DNA from: Bacteroidota bacterium
GTDB lineage: Bacteria > Bacteroidota > Bacteroidia > Chitinophagales > Saprospiraceae
Assembly (NCBI GenBank): GCA_018969455.1
Contig: JAGWYI010000111.1
Span: forward strand, 1-9,807
Reading direction: 5' to 3'
Length of the DNA stretch: 9,807 nt
Shown here: piece by piece, positions 1 to 6,255 of the stretch
How positions within the stretch are numbered: the stretch's first letter is position 1
Layout of the letters: every line of letters begins with the position of its first letter
The notes under the pieces: generated by a model
Seen by the model: only the letters and a program-made list of their open reading frames with translations
What the model was told of the DNA's origin: nothing
Database searches by the model: none
Made by a program: the position numbers and the translations under genes

Positions 1-1
1 C

Positions 2-331
2 TTTTTGATAGGAGATGCCGCGCATCCAGTTTTGCCTTTTACCAGTCAGGGGGTGCTTTCCGCACAAAAAGATGCAAAAGTTTTGACAGATATGATCAAA
101 TCTGAAAAAAACCTCGAAATGGCAATTTCTGCCTATTCTGACATCAGAATGTCCGAAATGCAGGAACATTTTGAATATGGGAAGGCTATGATGCACAATT
201 TTCTATTGCCTCTGAAGGATCAGCGCATTGAAATTCCCATGAACCTGAAAATTCCGGCCGGAAATTTGCGACGCGCACATTGGAGCGCTTCACAAAATAC
301 CCCTCCGCCAGGAATCAATGTCACTATTTGA
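2..331 (+). CDS. FAD-dependent monooxygenase (PHBH/UbiH-like), C-terminal fragment
   Basis: Only the last roughly 110 codons are in the window; the reading frame is open to the left edge, so the true start lies outside. The visible part begins with FLIGDAAHP. GDAAHP is the second FAD-contact motif of class A flavoprotein monooxygenases (p-hydroxybenzoate hydroxylase fold), whose Asp contacts the FAD ribityl chain. It is followed by LPFTSQGVLSAQKDA, the helix that normally carries the G-Q-G-x-N-x-x-x-x-D-A pattern; here the pattern is altered to SQGVLSAQKDA. The remainder is a helical tail rich in Met and charged residues. Family members use NAD(P)H and O2 to hydroxylate or epoxidise aromatic or polyene substrates, but the substrate cannot be told from this fragment. 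Its stop overlaps the next gene by 14 nt, which suggests co-transcription and possibly a shared pathway. The family call is firm, the specific reaction unknown. Confidence 0.85.
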   Translation, partial: FLIGDAAHPVLPFTSQGVLSAQKDAKVLTDMIKSEKNLEMAISAYSDIRMSEMQEHFEYGKAMMHNFLLPLKDQRIEIPMNLKIPAGNLRRAHWSASQNTPPPGINVTI

Positions 332-1481
332 TCATTCAAGCATCCAAATCGACGTTTTGAGGTCTCGCGCACACAATGGCCGTTGGGCTGTTGTTCCGCC
401 CGATGTGATACCTCTTACTGCTGCTGATCCAGACTTTCCGGTAGCCCTGGAAATCAGAAAGGCTATGCAGGACTATCTGGAAAGTGGTTATCTCAATTAT
501 GGTCCATTTTCCGGACTGGATTCGTTTAAAAACAGCGTTGCCCGGCATTATAGCCTCCGGAAATCTTGCCATTTTGATCCTCAGGACGTGTTGGCTGTAA
601 ACAGCGCCGCCATGGGTATGTATCTGGTGGCGCGTTATTTGTTGAAACCCGGTGAGGAGGCCATCATTTTTGATCCGGTTGATTTCCTATTCAAAAAAAC
701 GCTGGACACGGTGGGCGCGCATGCCGTTTTATGTCAGTTGCCGCAAGATGGAACCCTGGATTTAGATGCATTGGAATTGTGTATTACGCCACGCACACGG
801 ATGATCAGCCTCTGTAATCCACATAATCCATTGGGTAAGGTATATGATAAAGCTACCCTTTTTAATTTGGCTCAACTTGCTGAAAAACACGGGTTGTGGG
901 TGATGAGCGACGAGATTTGGAGTGATATTCTGTACGACGGAAGGTCGTATCATAGTTATGCCGGCGTTTCTGATTATGCAGCATTGCATAGTTTTACTGT
1001 GTATGGTTTTTCAAAGACCTTTGGCTTGGCAGGCTTGCGGATTGGCGCTGTGATGTGTAAAAACGCACCGGTTATGCAAGATTTTATTGAATATTCGCAG
1101 GTAAATTCTACCATTGAGGGGGTTTCAACGCTTTCTCAAGTGGGGGCCGAGGCAGCGCTGGATGAGGCCTGGTATTGGGCAGAATCTTTTGTAAAGCATT
1201 TGCAAAATAACCGCGATTTGGCTGTTCGGTTGCTGCAAAACAGTGGATTACTCGCACCCAACAACCCAGAAGGCACTTACGTACTGTTCCCTAAAATCCT
1301 GAATGGGCAATCGAGCATCGATTTTACGCAACAATTGCTGGAAAAAGCAAAAGTAGCCATCGTCCCCGGTGCAGAACGATGGTTTGGGCCCGGCGCGGAT
1401 GGTCATGTCAGAATTTGTTTTTCCACTTCCCGGGAAATTTTGGAAGAAGGCTTACATCGAATTCTTTCTCAGCTGGATTAA
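318..1481 (+). CDS. PLP-dependent fold-type I aminotransferase or MalY/PatB-like C-S lyase
   Basis: This 387-residue protein has the full layout of the class I/II aminotransferase family. IPLTAADPDFP near residues 31-41 is the substrate-arm region and resembles the ADMDFP motif of MalY/PatB proteins. NPHNPLG at 167-173 is the cofactor-contact loop. SDEIWSD around 197-203 contains Asp198, which would pair with the pyridine nitrogen. GFSKTFGLAGLRIG around 230-243 contains Lys233, the Schiff-base lysine, with the phosphate-binding Arg241. HVRICFS around 363-369 contains Arg365, the usual substrate-carboxylate arginine. Length is normal for the family and no active-site residue is missing. The ATG at 318 overlaps the monooxygenase stop by 14 nt; AGGAA sits only three bases upstream of it, too close for a normal ribosome site, so coupling is likely. 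It could transaminate an amino or keto acid or cleave a C-S bond. The exact substrate is not readable, and pairing with an oxygenase hints at biosynthesis. Confidence 0.88.
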   Translation: MSLFDHSSIQIDVLRSRAHNGRWAVVPPDVIPLTAADPDFPVALEIRKAMQDYLESGYLNYGPFSGLDSFKNSVARHYSLRKSCHFDPQDVLAVNSAAMGMYLVARYLLKPGEEAIIFDPVDFLFKKTLDTVGAHAVLCQLPQDGTLDLDALELCITPRTRMISLCNPHNPLGKVYDKATLFNLAQLAEKHGLWVMSDEIWSDILYDGRSYHSYAGVSDYAALHSFTVYGFSKTFGLAGLRIGAVMCKNAPVMQDFIEYSQVNSTIEGVSTLSQVGAEAALDEAWYWAESFVKHLQNNRDLAVRLLQNSGLLAPNNPEGTYVLFPKILNGQSSIDFTQQLLEKAKVAIVPGAERWFGPGADGHVRICFSTSREILEEGLHRILSQLD

Positions 1482-1524
1482 GGTGTTTCTTAACAATTAG
1501 ATTATACAGATTCCCTGCCGGATA

Positions 1525-1561
1525 AAGGGGCTTTTGTACATTTAGTGTTTAAATGCCCCTT
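1525..1561. repeat. 7-bp GC-rich inverted repeat between aminotransferase and glycosyltransferase genes
   Basis: AAGGGGC at 1525-1531 is perfectly complementary to GCCCCTT at 1555-1561 across a 23-nt loop. The right arm ends five bases before the glycosyltransferase ATG and is followed by a short T-rich stretch. It could be a weak terminator for the upstream pair, a leader hairpin that masks the downstream start, or an operator overlapping the candidate promoter. The complementarity is visible in the sequence; any role is inference. Confidence 0.4.
1537..1544 (+). promoter_or_regulatory. candidate Bacteroidota -7 element upstream of the glycosyltransferase
   Basis: TACATTTA matches seven of the eight positions of the Bacteroidota -7 consensus TAnnTTTG, counting the two n positions as free. 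It would place transcription start about 15 nt before the ATG at 1567. Nineteen bases upstream of it there is only CCTG in place of the expected TTTG/TTG -33 box, so support is partial. The element lies inside the loop of the 1525-1561 inverted repeat. Confidence 0.25.
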
Positions 1562-1566
1562 ATTTC

Positions 1567-2613
1567 ATGAAAGTTTTGTTTGTCAGAGATGAGCCCCGTT
1601 TCAAGGGTGGCGCGGAGCGTTTTTTGGACCGAATCCAAAGCCACCTGATTCAGTTGGGGTTTTCCATTTTCTATACAGGATTAAAAGAGCCCGTGCATCT
1701 GTTGGGGCCGGCACCCAATCGAATATGGATTAATCCCAATGTGGTTCGTCATGTTAAAGATGTTGTGTTGCAGGTCAAACCAGATGTTATTCACATTAAT
1801 ACAAATAATTTTTTTACCAATAGTATCCTGCAGGTATTTAAAAAAATCGATATTCCCCTGATCCATTCTGTGCATGACTGGTACCTGATTGAGCGGTTGC
1901 AACGGAAAATTTACCTCGACAGGCACTTGCCTTTTCATTACATCACACCATCAGCGGGGCTAGCCCATGCCCTCCAACAAATGAACAAGCCGGTTACGCA
2001 TTTGCCCATCGGGGTAGATGTACAATTTTGGACTTATAAACCCTATTTTTCCGGTAAGCGCGACATTGATTTGTTGTTTGTAGGCCGATTGGAACGCACA
2101 AAAGGCATCTGGATGTTGTGTGCGCTCTATGATGTGTTGCAAAAAATCAGACCTGGATTGAAATTAACCCTGGTAGGGGAAGGAACTGAATGCTCGAAAC
2201 TGATGGCCTGGAAAACCCGCCGGGCTTATGGCGCCGAAGTAGAATTGGCAGGTGTGCAGCATGATGCGGGCTTGCTCCATTTTTATCATCGCTCCAAATT
2301 GCTGGTTTTCCCCTCGCTCATTCCGGAAGGTCTGGGATATGTCGGGCTGGAAGCACAAGCTGCCGGAACCCCGGTGGTTGCTTTTCAAAATGCCGGGACA
2401 GACCTCTGGTGTATGCACCAAAAAACGGGATTTGCAGTGGAGCAAGGAAATTTCAATGCCCTGTTGACTCAAATTCTGACCTTGCTGGATCACCCTGATT
2501 ATGGCGCCTCTGTTACAGAACCCGCGCGTGCATGGGTCGAAAAACATTTCAATATCAATACCTTGCAAGAAACCATTCAAAGCGTATTTCAACCTACTTA
2601 TGTGGAAGTTTAG
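1567..2613 (+). CDS. GT4-type glycosyltransferase (GT-B fold)
   Basis: The product is a 348-residue cytoplasmic protein with no signal peptide or membrane segment, the normal length for glycosyltransferase family 4. The N-terminal Rossmann half starts with MKVLFVRDEP and contains KGGAERFL at 13-20, the glycine loop typical of retaining GT-B enzymes. The C-terminal half begins with LLFVGRLERTKG around 169-180, where Arg174 and Lys179 are the residues that normally bind the donor diphosphate. The E-x7-E motif follows as Glu254 and Glu262 in PEGLGYVGLEAQAAGTPVVA. It therefore should transfer a sugar from a nucleotide-sugar donor with retention of configuration; donor and acceptor are unknown. 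There is no other in-frame ATG between 1567 and an upstream stop at 1543, so the start is secure. It overlaps the following PIG-L deacetylase gene by 14 nt, which implies that the two act consecutively. It does not open like BshA, the bacillithiol GlcNAc-transferase. Confidence 0.9.
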   Translation: MKVLFVRDEPRFKGGAERFLDRIQSHLIQLGFSIFYTGLKEPVHLLGPAPNRIWINPNVVRHVKDVVLQVKPDVIHINTNNFFTNSILQVFKKIDIPLIHSVHDWYLIERLQRKIYLDRHLPFHYITPSAGLAHALQQMNKPVTHLPIGVDVQFWTYKPYFSGKRDIDLLFVGRLERTKGIWMLCALYDVLQKIRPGLKLTLVGEGTECSKLMAWKTRRAYGAEVELAGVQHDAGLLHFYHRSKLLVFPSLIPEGLGYVGLEAQAAGTPVVAFQNAGTDLWCMHQKTGFAVEQGNFNALLTQILTLLDHPDYGASVTEPARAWVEKHFNINTLQETIQSVFQPTYVEV

Positions 2614-3352
2614 CAAACGTTTTCGTCCTTTGATGCAAGTTCGAATTCGCTTGCATCAATTGTATGCCCAATTGCAGGCGCCACAATTGTTCGCGGGGAA
2701 GAAAATTCTGGTGCTGGCGCCGCATCCCGATGATGAAGTGTTTGGTTGCGGTGGCGCTTTGATAAAGCATGTCCAGGCCGGTCATGAAATTCAAGTGGTT
2801 TATCTGACCAGTGGCGAGCAGGGAATTGCGGGCAAAATGCCGACCGAAACAATCGAAATCCGGGAAAGAGAAGCGCAAAATGCCCTGGAAATCATGGGAA
2901 TTCCTGCGAAAAATGCGTTTTTTTTTCGTGGACCGGATGGCGCTCTACACGATAAGATGGCAGAAATGCTTCAAAAAACCCAACAAGTGCTTCAAAATTT
3001 TCAACCGGATCTGATTTACCTCCCCTCCTTCCTGGATCGACACGCAGATCATTTCACGGCAAATCGCTTGTTGCAAGCAGCATTGGTCAAAAACGTGCAG
3101 GTGGCTGCCTATGAAATCTGGACGCCGCATATCCCCAACCGCCTGATCGACATCAGTCGGCAAATTGCGATCAAACAAAAAGCCATGCAGGCCTATGCAA
3201 GTCAATTGGCGCAGCTGGATTACGAAGCTGCCCTATTGGGTTTGAACCGCTATCGGGGGGGCATGTACACCAACCCGGAGGTGGTTTATGCCGAGGCTTA
3301 TATGTACCTGCGCTCGGATGTGTATTTTGCTGAAATGCCAGCAAGCTATTAA
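2600..3352 (+). CDS. PIG-L/LmbE-family N-acetyl-sugar deacetylase
   Basis: A 250-residue zinc-dependent deacetylase of the PIG-L (LmbE) family. KKILVLAPHPDDEVFGCGG around 34-52 holds the signature PHPDDE; His42 and Asp45 should bind zinc and Asp44 should be the general base. HADH at 148-151 supplies the third zinc ligand, His151. The C-terminal part (YEIWTPHIPNRLIDIS, around 171-186, and later GLNRYRG) resembles family members found in polysaccharide and natural-product loci more than BshB1. The ATG at 2600 is chosen over the in-frame ATG at 2501 because the earlier one would lie about 110 nt inside the glycosyltransferase gene and adds unrelated sequence. The chosen start still overlaps that gene by 14 nt, so coupled translation is likely. 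The first 33 residues are a basic, possibly amphipathic extension before the catalytic core. The likely reaction is removal of acetate from an N-acetylhexosamine on the glycosyltransferase product. A nine-T run at 2918-2926 lies in the coding region. Confidence 0.88.
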   Translation: MWKFSKRFRPLMQVRIRLHQLYAQLQAPQLFAGKKILVLAPHPDDEVFGCGGALIKHVQAGHEIQVVYLTSGEQGIAGKMPTETIEIREREAQNALEIMGIPAKNAFFFRGPDGALHDKMAEMLQKTQQVLQNFQPDLIYLPSFLDRHADHFTANRLLQAALVKNVQVAAYEIWTPHIPNRLIDISRQIAIKQKAMQAYASQLAQLDYEAALLGLNRYRGGMYTNPEVVYAEAYMYLRSDVYFAEMPASY

Positions 3353-4821
3353 TTGGCCAGAAACCGGCCTGCAATACCGAGGGAACGCATGGAATAGGTC
3401 TTTTTAAAGTGGTGTCCTCCACTGCGTTGCAGGATGTCTTTCAGGGTTTCAACCACGCGCAAGGTGAAGCCCCCTTTGTTGATCATCACACATTCAGCCA
3501 TAGCGGCATGCGCGGCGTCGGTCACTTCCGAGCGGGTGGCAATACCCGATTTATTCAAATTTTCCAGCACCTGGGTAGCCCAGATAACCGGCACGTGGGC
3601 TGCTTCACAAATCCAGAGTATTTCTTCCTGAATTTCGCTCATCCGTTCGAAGCCAATTTCAACAGCCAGGTCGCCTCGGGCGATCATCACCCCAAAACCT
3701 GCTTGCGTCATGCCTTGGAGCAGGAGGTTGGGCAGATTTTTTACGGCATCCGGTGTTTCAATTTTAATAATGATGGAGGGGAGCGGGCGTGTAGTGGGTA
3801 TTTTTTGCAGGTTTTCCTGTAAAACTTGCAAATCGGCGGGCGTGCGCACGAATGAATAGCCAATCAGGTCGGCATGTTCAAGTGCAAAGGGCAAAACCGC
3901 GCGGTCGTCATCGGTAAGACTTTCCAGGGACAGGCTGGTATCGGGGAAATTGATCCCTTTTTCGGCCTTCAAGCGGGGTTTTTCGGCAGAAATCCGCAGC
4001 ATTTGTAAGCGTGCCATGCCTTTTTTTACCTGTTCTACACGGGCTTCGAACAGGCCGTCGTCGAACAAAACCCGGTCGCCTGCTTTGAGTTGCCCAATAA
4101 TGCCCGGAAGCGTACATCCCACCACAATTTGTTCTGTATCAATGGCCGCAGAAGGTTCTGCCAGGTAAAACATGCGTTGATCGCTAAAGTCGGCCCTGCC
4201 TTTTTTATGTCCTTTTCCCAAAATCTGGGTCCGGATTTTGGGTCCGGCAAGGTCCATATAAATTTTGCAAGGCAGCCCGCTTTTGGCGCTGCATCGTTTG
4301 ATGTTTTCGATCATGGCCAGCCATATTTCGGGTCCATCGTGCGCGCAGTTGATGCGGGCAACATTCATTCCGGCCAGCAGAAGCTGGTGTACTTTGCGTT
4401 CATTATCGGCAAAGTCGGTATCGAATGTGACCATAATATGTGGTATGGCCGGGTTGGTTTTGTGGCCGAAAAGCAGGTTGCTGTGGTGTTGAATGGTGCG
4501 TTTGCCAATAGAGGGGCTGCATTCGGCCAGCTGATTGGCTGGAATATTTTCACCCAACAGGAGCAAAACCGATTGAATTTGCCTTAAAATATGACTTTCC
4601 GAGCTGGCAAGCGACGACAATCCCTGGGAATGAAGTCCGTCTTGCAGGTCGCGAATGTCTTCATTGCGCAATGTGAGGTAGTGCAGCAAATTTTCGGCGC
4701 TCATGCGCTGATTGGGATCCAGTTTGGCAAGCATGGCAGCGCGGTCTGTTACGGCCTTGCGCATTTTTTGTTCAAGGTGCAGCAGATTGGATTTTAAATA
4801 TGCCAGCGTTGCCGGTTTCAT
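3349..4821 (-). CDS. atypical pyruvate kinase-like protein, N-terminally extended and lacking the C-terminal domain
   Basis: A 490-residue protein. Residues 1 to about 120 are a mostly helical extension (SAENLLHYLTLR, LSSLASSESHIL) not found in ordinary pyruvate kinases. The TIM-barrel catalytic domain follows: MNVARINCAHD (152-162; Arg156, Asn158, His161), MDLAGPKIRT (189-198), a B domain about 199-289 containing AGDRVLFDDGLFEA, SFVR (323-326), KIE (Lys353, Glu355), ARGDLAVE (381-388; Asp384) and ATQ (415-417). The catalytic Lys, metal-binding Glu/Asp and phosphate-binding Arg are therefore present. Lys195 replaces the Glu of the usual GPEIRT motif, the change linked to K+-independent enzymes, and Ala160 replaces the Ser of NFSH. 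The usual C-terminal allosteric domain is absent; the protein ends about 40 residues after MINKGG. It would make pyruvate and ATP from PEP and ADP, though I do not know whether this divergent subfamily has that activity. It starts one nucleotide after the E2 stop, so the two form an operon. Confidence 0.82.
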   Translation of the reverse strand: MKPATLAYLKSNLLHLEQKMRKAVTDRAAMLAKLDPNQRMSAENLLHYLTLRNEDIRDLQDGLHSQGLSSLASSESHILRQIQSVLLLLGENIPANQLAECSPSIGKRTIQHHSNLLFGHKTNPAIPHIMVTFDTDFADNERKVHQLLLAGMNVARINCAHDGPEIWLAMIENIKRCSAKSGLPCKIYMDLAGPKIRTQILGKGHKKGRADFSDQRMFYLAEPSAAIDTEQIVVGCTLPGIIGQLKAGDRVLFDDGLFEARVEQVKKGMARLQMLRISAEKPRLKAEKGINFPDTSLSLESLTDDDRAVLPFALEHADLIGYSFVRTPADLQVLQENLQKIPTTRPLPSIIIKIETPDAVKNLPNLLLQGMTQAGFGVMIARGDLAVEIGFERMSEIQEEILWICEAAHVPVIWATQVLENLNKSGIATRSEVTDAAHAAMAECVMINKGGFTLRVVETLKDILQRSGGHHFKKTYSMRSLGIAGRFLAN

Positions 4822-4822
4822 G

Positions 4823-6085
4823 TTACAGCCAGCCCAGGAAAGGCTCCTCCAGTATTTTTTTCAATTCCACCAGAAAACGGGCCGCGTCGGCGCCGTTGAT
4901 CACGCGGTGATCCCAGCCGATGGTCATGGGCATCATGAGGCGTGGTTCGAATGCTGTGCCATTCCAGTGTGGTTCCATTTGGGCAGCGGTGATGCTCAAA
5001 ATGGCTACCTGTGGCCAGTTTACGATGGAAATCATGTTGGTGCCGCCAATTCCACCGATGTTGGATATGGTAAAAGTGCCGCCATCCAGGTCTTCCGGTT
5101 TGTTTTTGCCGTCGCGGGTACGGGTCGACAGTTCGGAAAGTTCAACTGAAATTTCGGTCAGGTTTTTTTGATCTGTTTTATGGAGCACTGGAACGAGCAA
5201 ACCGCGCGGGGTATCGACAGCGATACCTATGTTGAAATATTTTTTGTATATAACTTCTTTTTTGTCAGGATCATACGATGCATTGAATTGGGGCATTTTT
5301 TTCAATACCGAACAAACGGCTTTAGCCACGATAGCGGTGGTGGTAAGGCTTCCTCCGGCTGCTTTCACTTTGTCTTTATTTTGTTGGCGCAGTTCTTCGA
5401 GCCGGGTAATATCCGCTTTTTCCGATATCCAGGCATGTGGAATGGCGTTGAAGGCATACACCATATTTTCGGCGGTGATAACACCGATGCGCGATTGGGG
5501 CTGGCGATCTACTTCGCCGAATTTTTCGAAATTGGGCAAAGGTTTATGCGCCAGGGCGGTACTGCCAGCTGTATTTCCGGTTTTGTCCAATTTATTTTTG
5601 ACGAAATCGACCACGTCTTTGTAAGAGATGCGGTTTGCGCCGGCTGCAGGGTGTACATCAGCCAGGTTGACGCCCATTTCTTTGGCGCGTTTGCGCGCGA
5701 GTGGGGACACGCGCAAGGTCCCATTAGACGTGTTTTGTTGTGGTGTTGGTTCAGTTGAGGGGGCTTGTGCGACTGTAGCGACTGGTGTTGGCGGGTTTGC
5801 AGGCGCTGCAGCAGGTTCAACCACGGCTGTGGGCGTTGTAGCAGCGCCGGCTTCGGTTTTGATCCTTAAAATGGATTGTCCCTCGTTTACGTCGTCGCCT
5901 TTTTTTACCAGGATTTCCTCCACGGTTCCAGCCACATCCACGGGCATTTCTGCATCCACCTTATCGGTACCTACAATCAGGACGATTTGTTCTTTTTGAA
6001 TGGTATCGCCTGGTTTTACCAATATATCAATCACTTTGCCGGTAACGCCATCTCCTAAAGACGGCAATTTATATTCGTGTGCCAT
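4823..6085 (-). CDS. aceF: pyruvate dehydrogenase E2, dihydrolipoamide acetyltransferase
   Basis: A 420-residue 2-oxoacid dehydrogenase acyltransferase with all three parts in order. The lipoyl domain spans about 3-78, with Lys42 in GTDKVDAEMP as the lipoylation site. An Ala/Pro-rich hinge runs about 80-122. The peripheral subunit-binding domain is about 125-161 (RVSPLARKRAKEMGV). The catalytic domain is about 195-420, ending with DHRVINGADAARF (His393). Asn397 occupies the position that is Asp in E. coli AceF; some E2p enzymes naturally have Asn there. ISNIGGIGG and MEPHWNG resemble E. coli AceF closely, so acetyl specificity is likelier than succinyl or branched-chain. There is one lipoyl domain instead of three. 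The start at 6085 is chosen over an in-frame ATG at 6154 because the lipoyl domain begins immediately (MAHEYKLPSLGDG) and a good promoter lies at 6125-6155. E1 and E3 genes are not in the window. It is transcribed with the pyruvate kinase-like gene. pdhC is an alternative symbol. Confidence 0.93.
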   Translation of the reverse strand: MAHEYKLPSLGDGVTGKVIDILVKPGDTIQKEQIVLIVGTDKVDAEMPVDVAGTVEEILVKKGDDVNEGQSILRIKTEAGAATTPTAVVEPAAAPANPPTPVATVAQAPSTEPTPQQNTSNGTLRVSPLARKRAKEMGVNLADVHPAAGANRISYKDVVDFVKNKLDKTGNTAGSTALAHKPLPNFEKFGEVDRQPQSRIGVITAENMVYAFNAIPHAWISEKADITRLEELRQQNKDKVKAAGGSLTTTAIVAKAVCSVLKKMPQFNASYDPDKKEVIYKKYFNIGIAVDTPRGLLVPVLHKTDQKNLTEISVELSELSTRTRDGKNKPEDLDGGTFTISNIGGIGGTNMISIVNWPQVAILSITAAQMEPHWNGTAFEPRLMMPMTIGWDHRVINGADAARFLVELKKILEEPFLGWL

Positions 6086-6124
6086 GGTATGAACGATGAA
6101 ATAAATTACTGAATCAAGTTGCGG

Positions 6125-6155
6125 CAAAGATGCTGCAAGTTTTGCGGAATACAAA
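6125..6155 (-). promoter_or_regulatory. Bacteroidota-type promoter for the E2/pyruvate kinase-like operon
   Basis: Read on the - strand, TTTG (complement of 6152-6155) is followed after exactly 19 nt by CATCTTTG (complement of 6125-6132). This matches the Bacteroidota pattern of a TTTG -33 box and a TAnnTTTG -7 box, with a single mismatch at the first base of the -7 box. Transcription would start near 6118, giving a leader of about 33 nt before the ATG at 6085. The placement also argues against the upstream ATG at 6154. Confidence 0.5.
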
Positions 6156-6170
6156 CCTTTGTTTGGAGCT

Positions 6171-6209
6171 AAATATCAAAAGCTTCGTTTTAGAGAATTT
6201 TTGATATTT
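6171..6209. repeat. perfect 11-bp AT-rich inverted repeat upstream of the E2 promoter
   Basis: AAATATCAAAA at 6171-6181 is the exact reverse complement of TTTTGATATTT at 6199-6209, with a 17-nt spacer. It lies about 16 nt upstream of the -33 box of the E2 operon and is centred about 70 nt upstream of the predicted transcription start, a suitable place for a dimeric regulator. It could instead form an AT-rich hairpin at the 3' end of the upstream - strand transcript. The repeat is directly visible; the role is inferred. Confidence 0.55.
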
Positions 6210-6255
6210 GCTGATGCAGGGCGGGAATGGGAATTGAATTTTGTATTGCTTTTAT

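Noticed and set aside
2501..2599. Upstream extension of the deacetylase to an ATG at 2501
   Set aside because: It would add 33 residues encoded entirely inside the glycosyltransferase gene in another frame, with no similarity to the family; the ATG at 2600 leaves a normal-length protein.
2164..2616. A 150-codon - strand open frame opposite the glycosyltransferase
   Set aside because: It covers the E-x7-E region in antisense and has no motif of its own.
1567..3352. Bacillithiol genes bshA/bshB
   Set aside because: The glycosyltransferase lacks the BshA-like N-terminus and the deacetylase is more like polysaccharide or natural-product locus members; only the two-step logic is shared.
3354..3370. 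GGCC/GGCC inverted repeat just after the convergent stops as a terminator
   Set aside because: The stem is only 4 bp, has no T tract, and lies inside the coding end of the opposite gene.
3409..3822. A 137-codon + strand open frame opposite the 3' part of the pyruvate kinase-like gene
   Set aside because: Antisense shadow of conserved sequence with no family signature; it could only be revisited with transcript evidence.
4090..4587. A 165-codon + strand open frame opposite the pyruvate kinase-like gene
   Set aside because: It is antisense to conserved catalytic-domain codons and shows no domain; a codon-bias shadow.
5168..5758. A 196-codon + strand open frame opposite the E2 gene
   Set aside because: It lies wholly antisense to the clear E2 coding region, has no recognisable motif, and reads like translated complement (irregular Cys/Phe/His-rich composition).
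6086..6154. Upstream extension of E2 to an ATG at 6154
   Set aside because: The lipoyl domain begins right after the ATG at 6085, and the best promoter overlaps the proposed extension.
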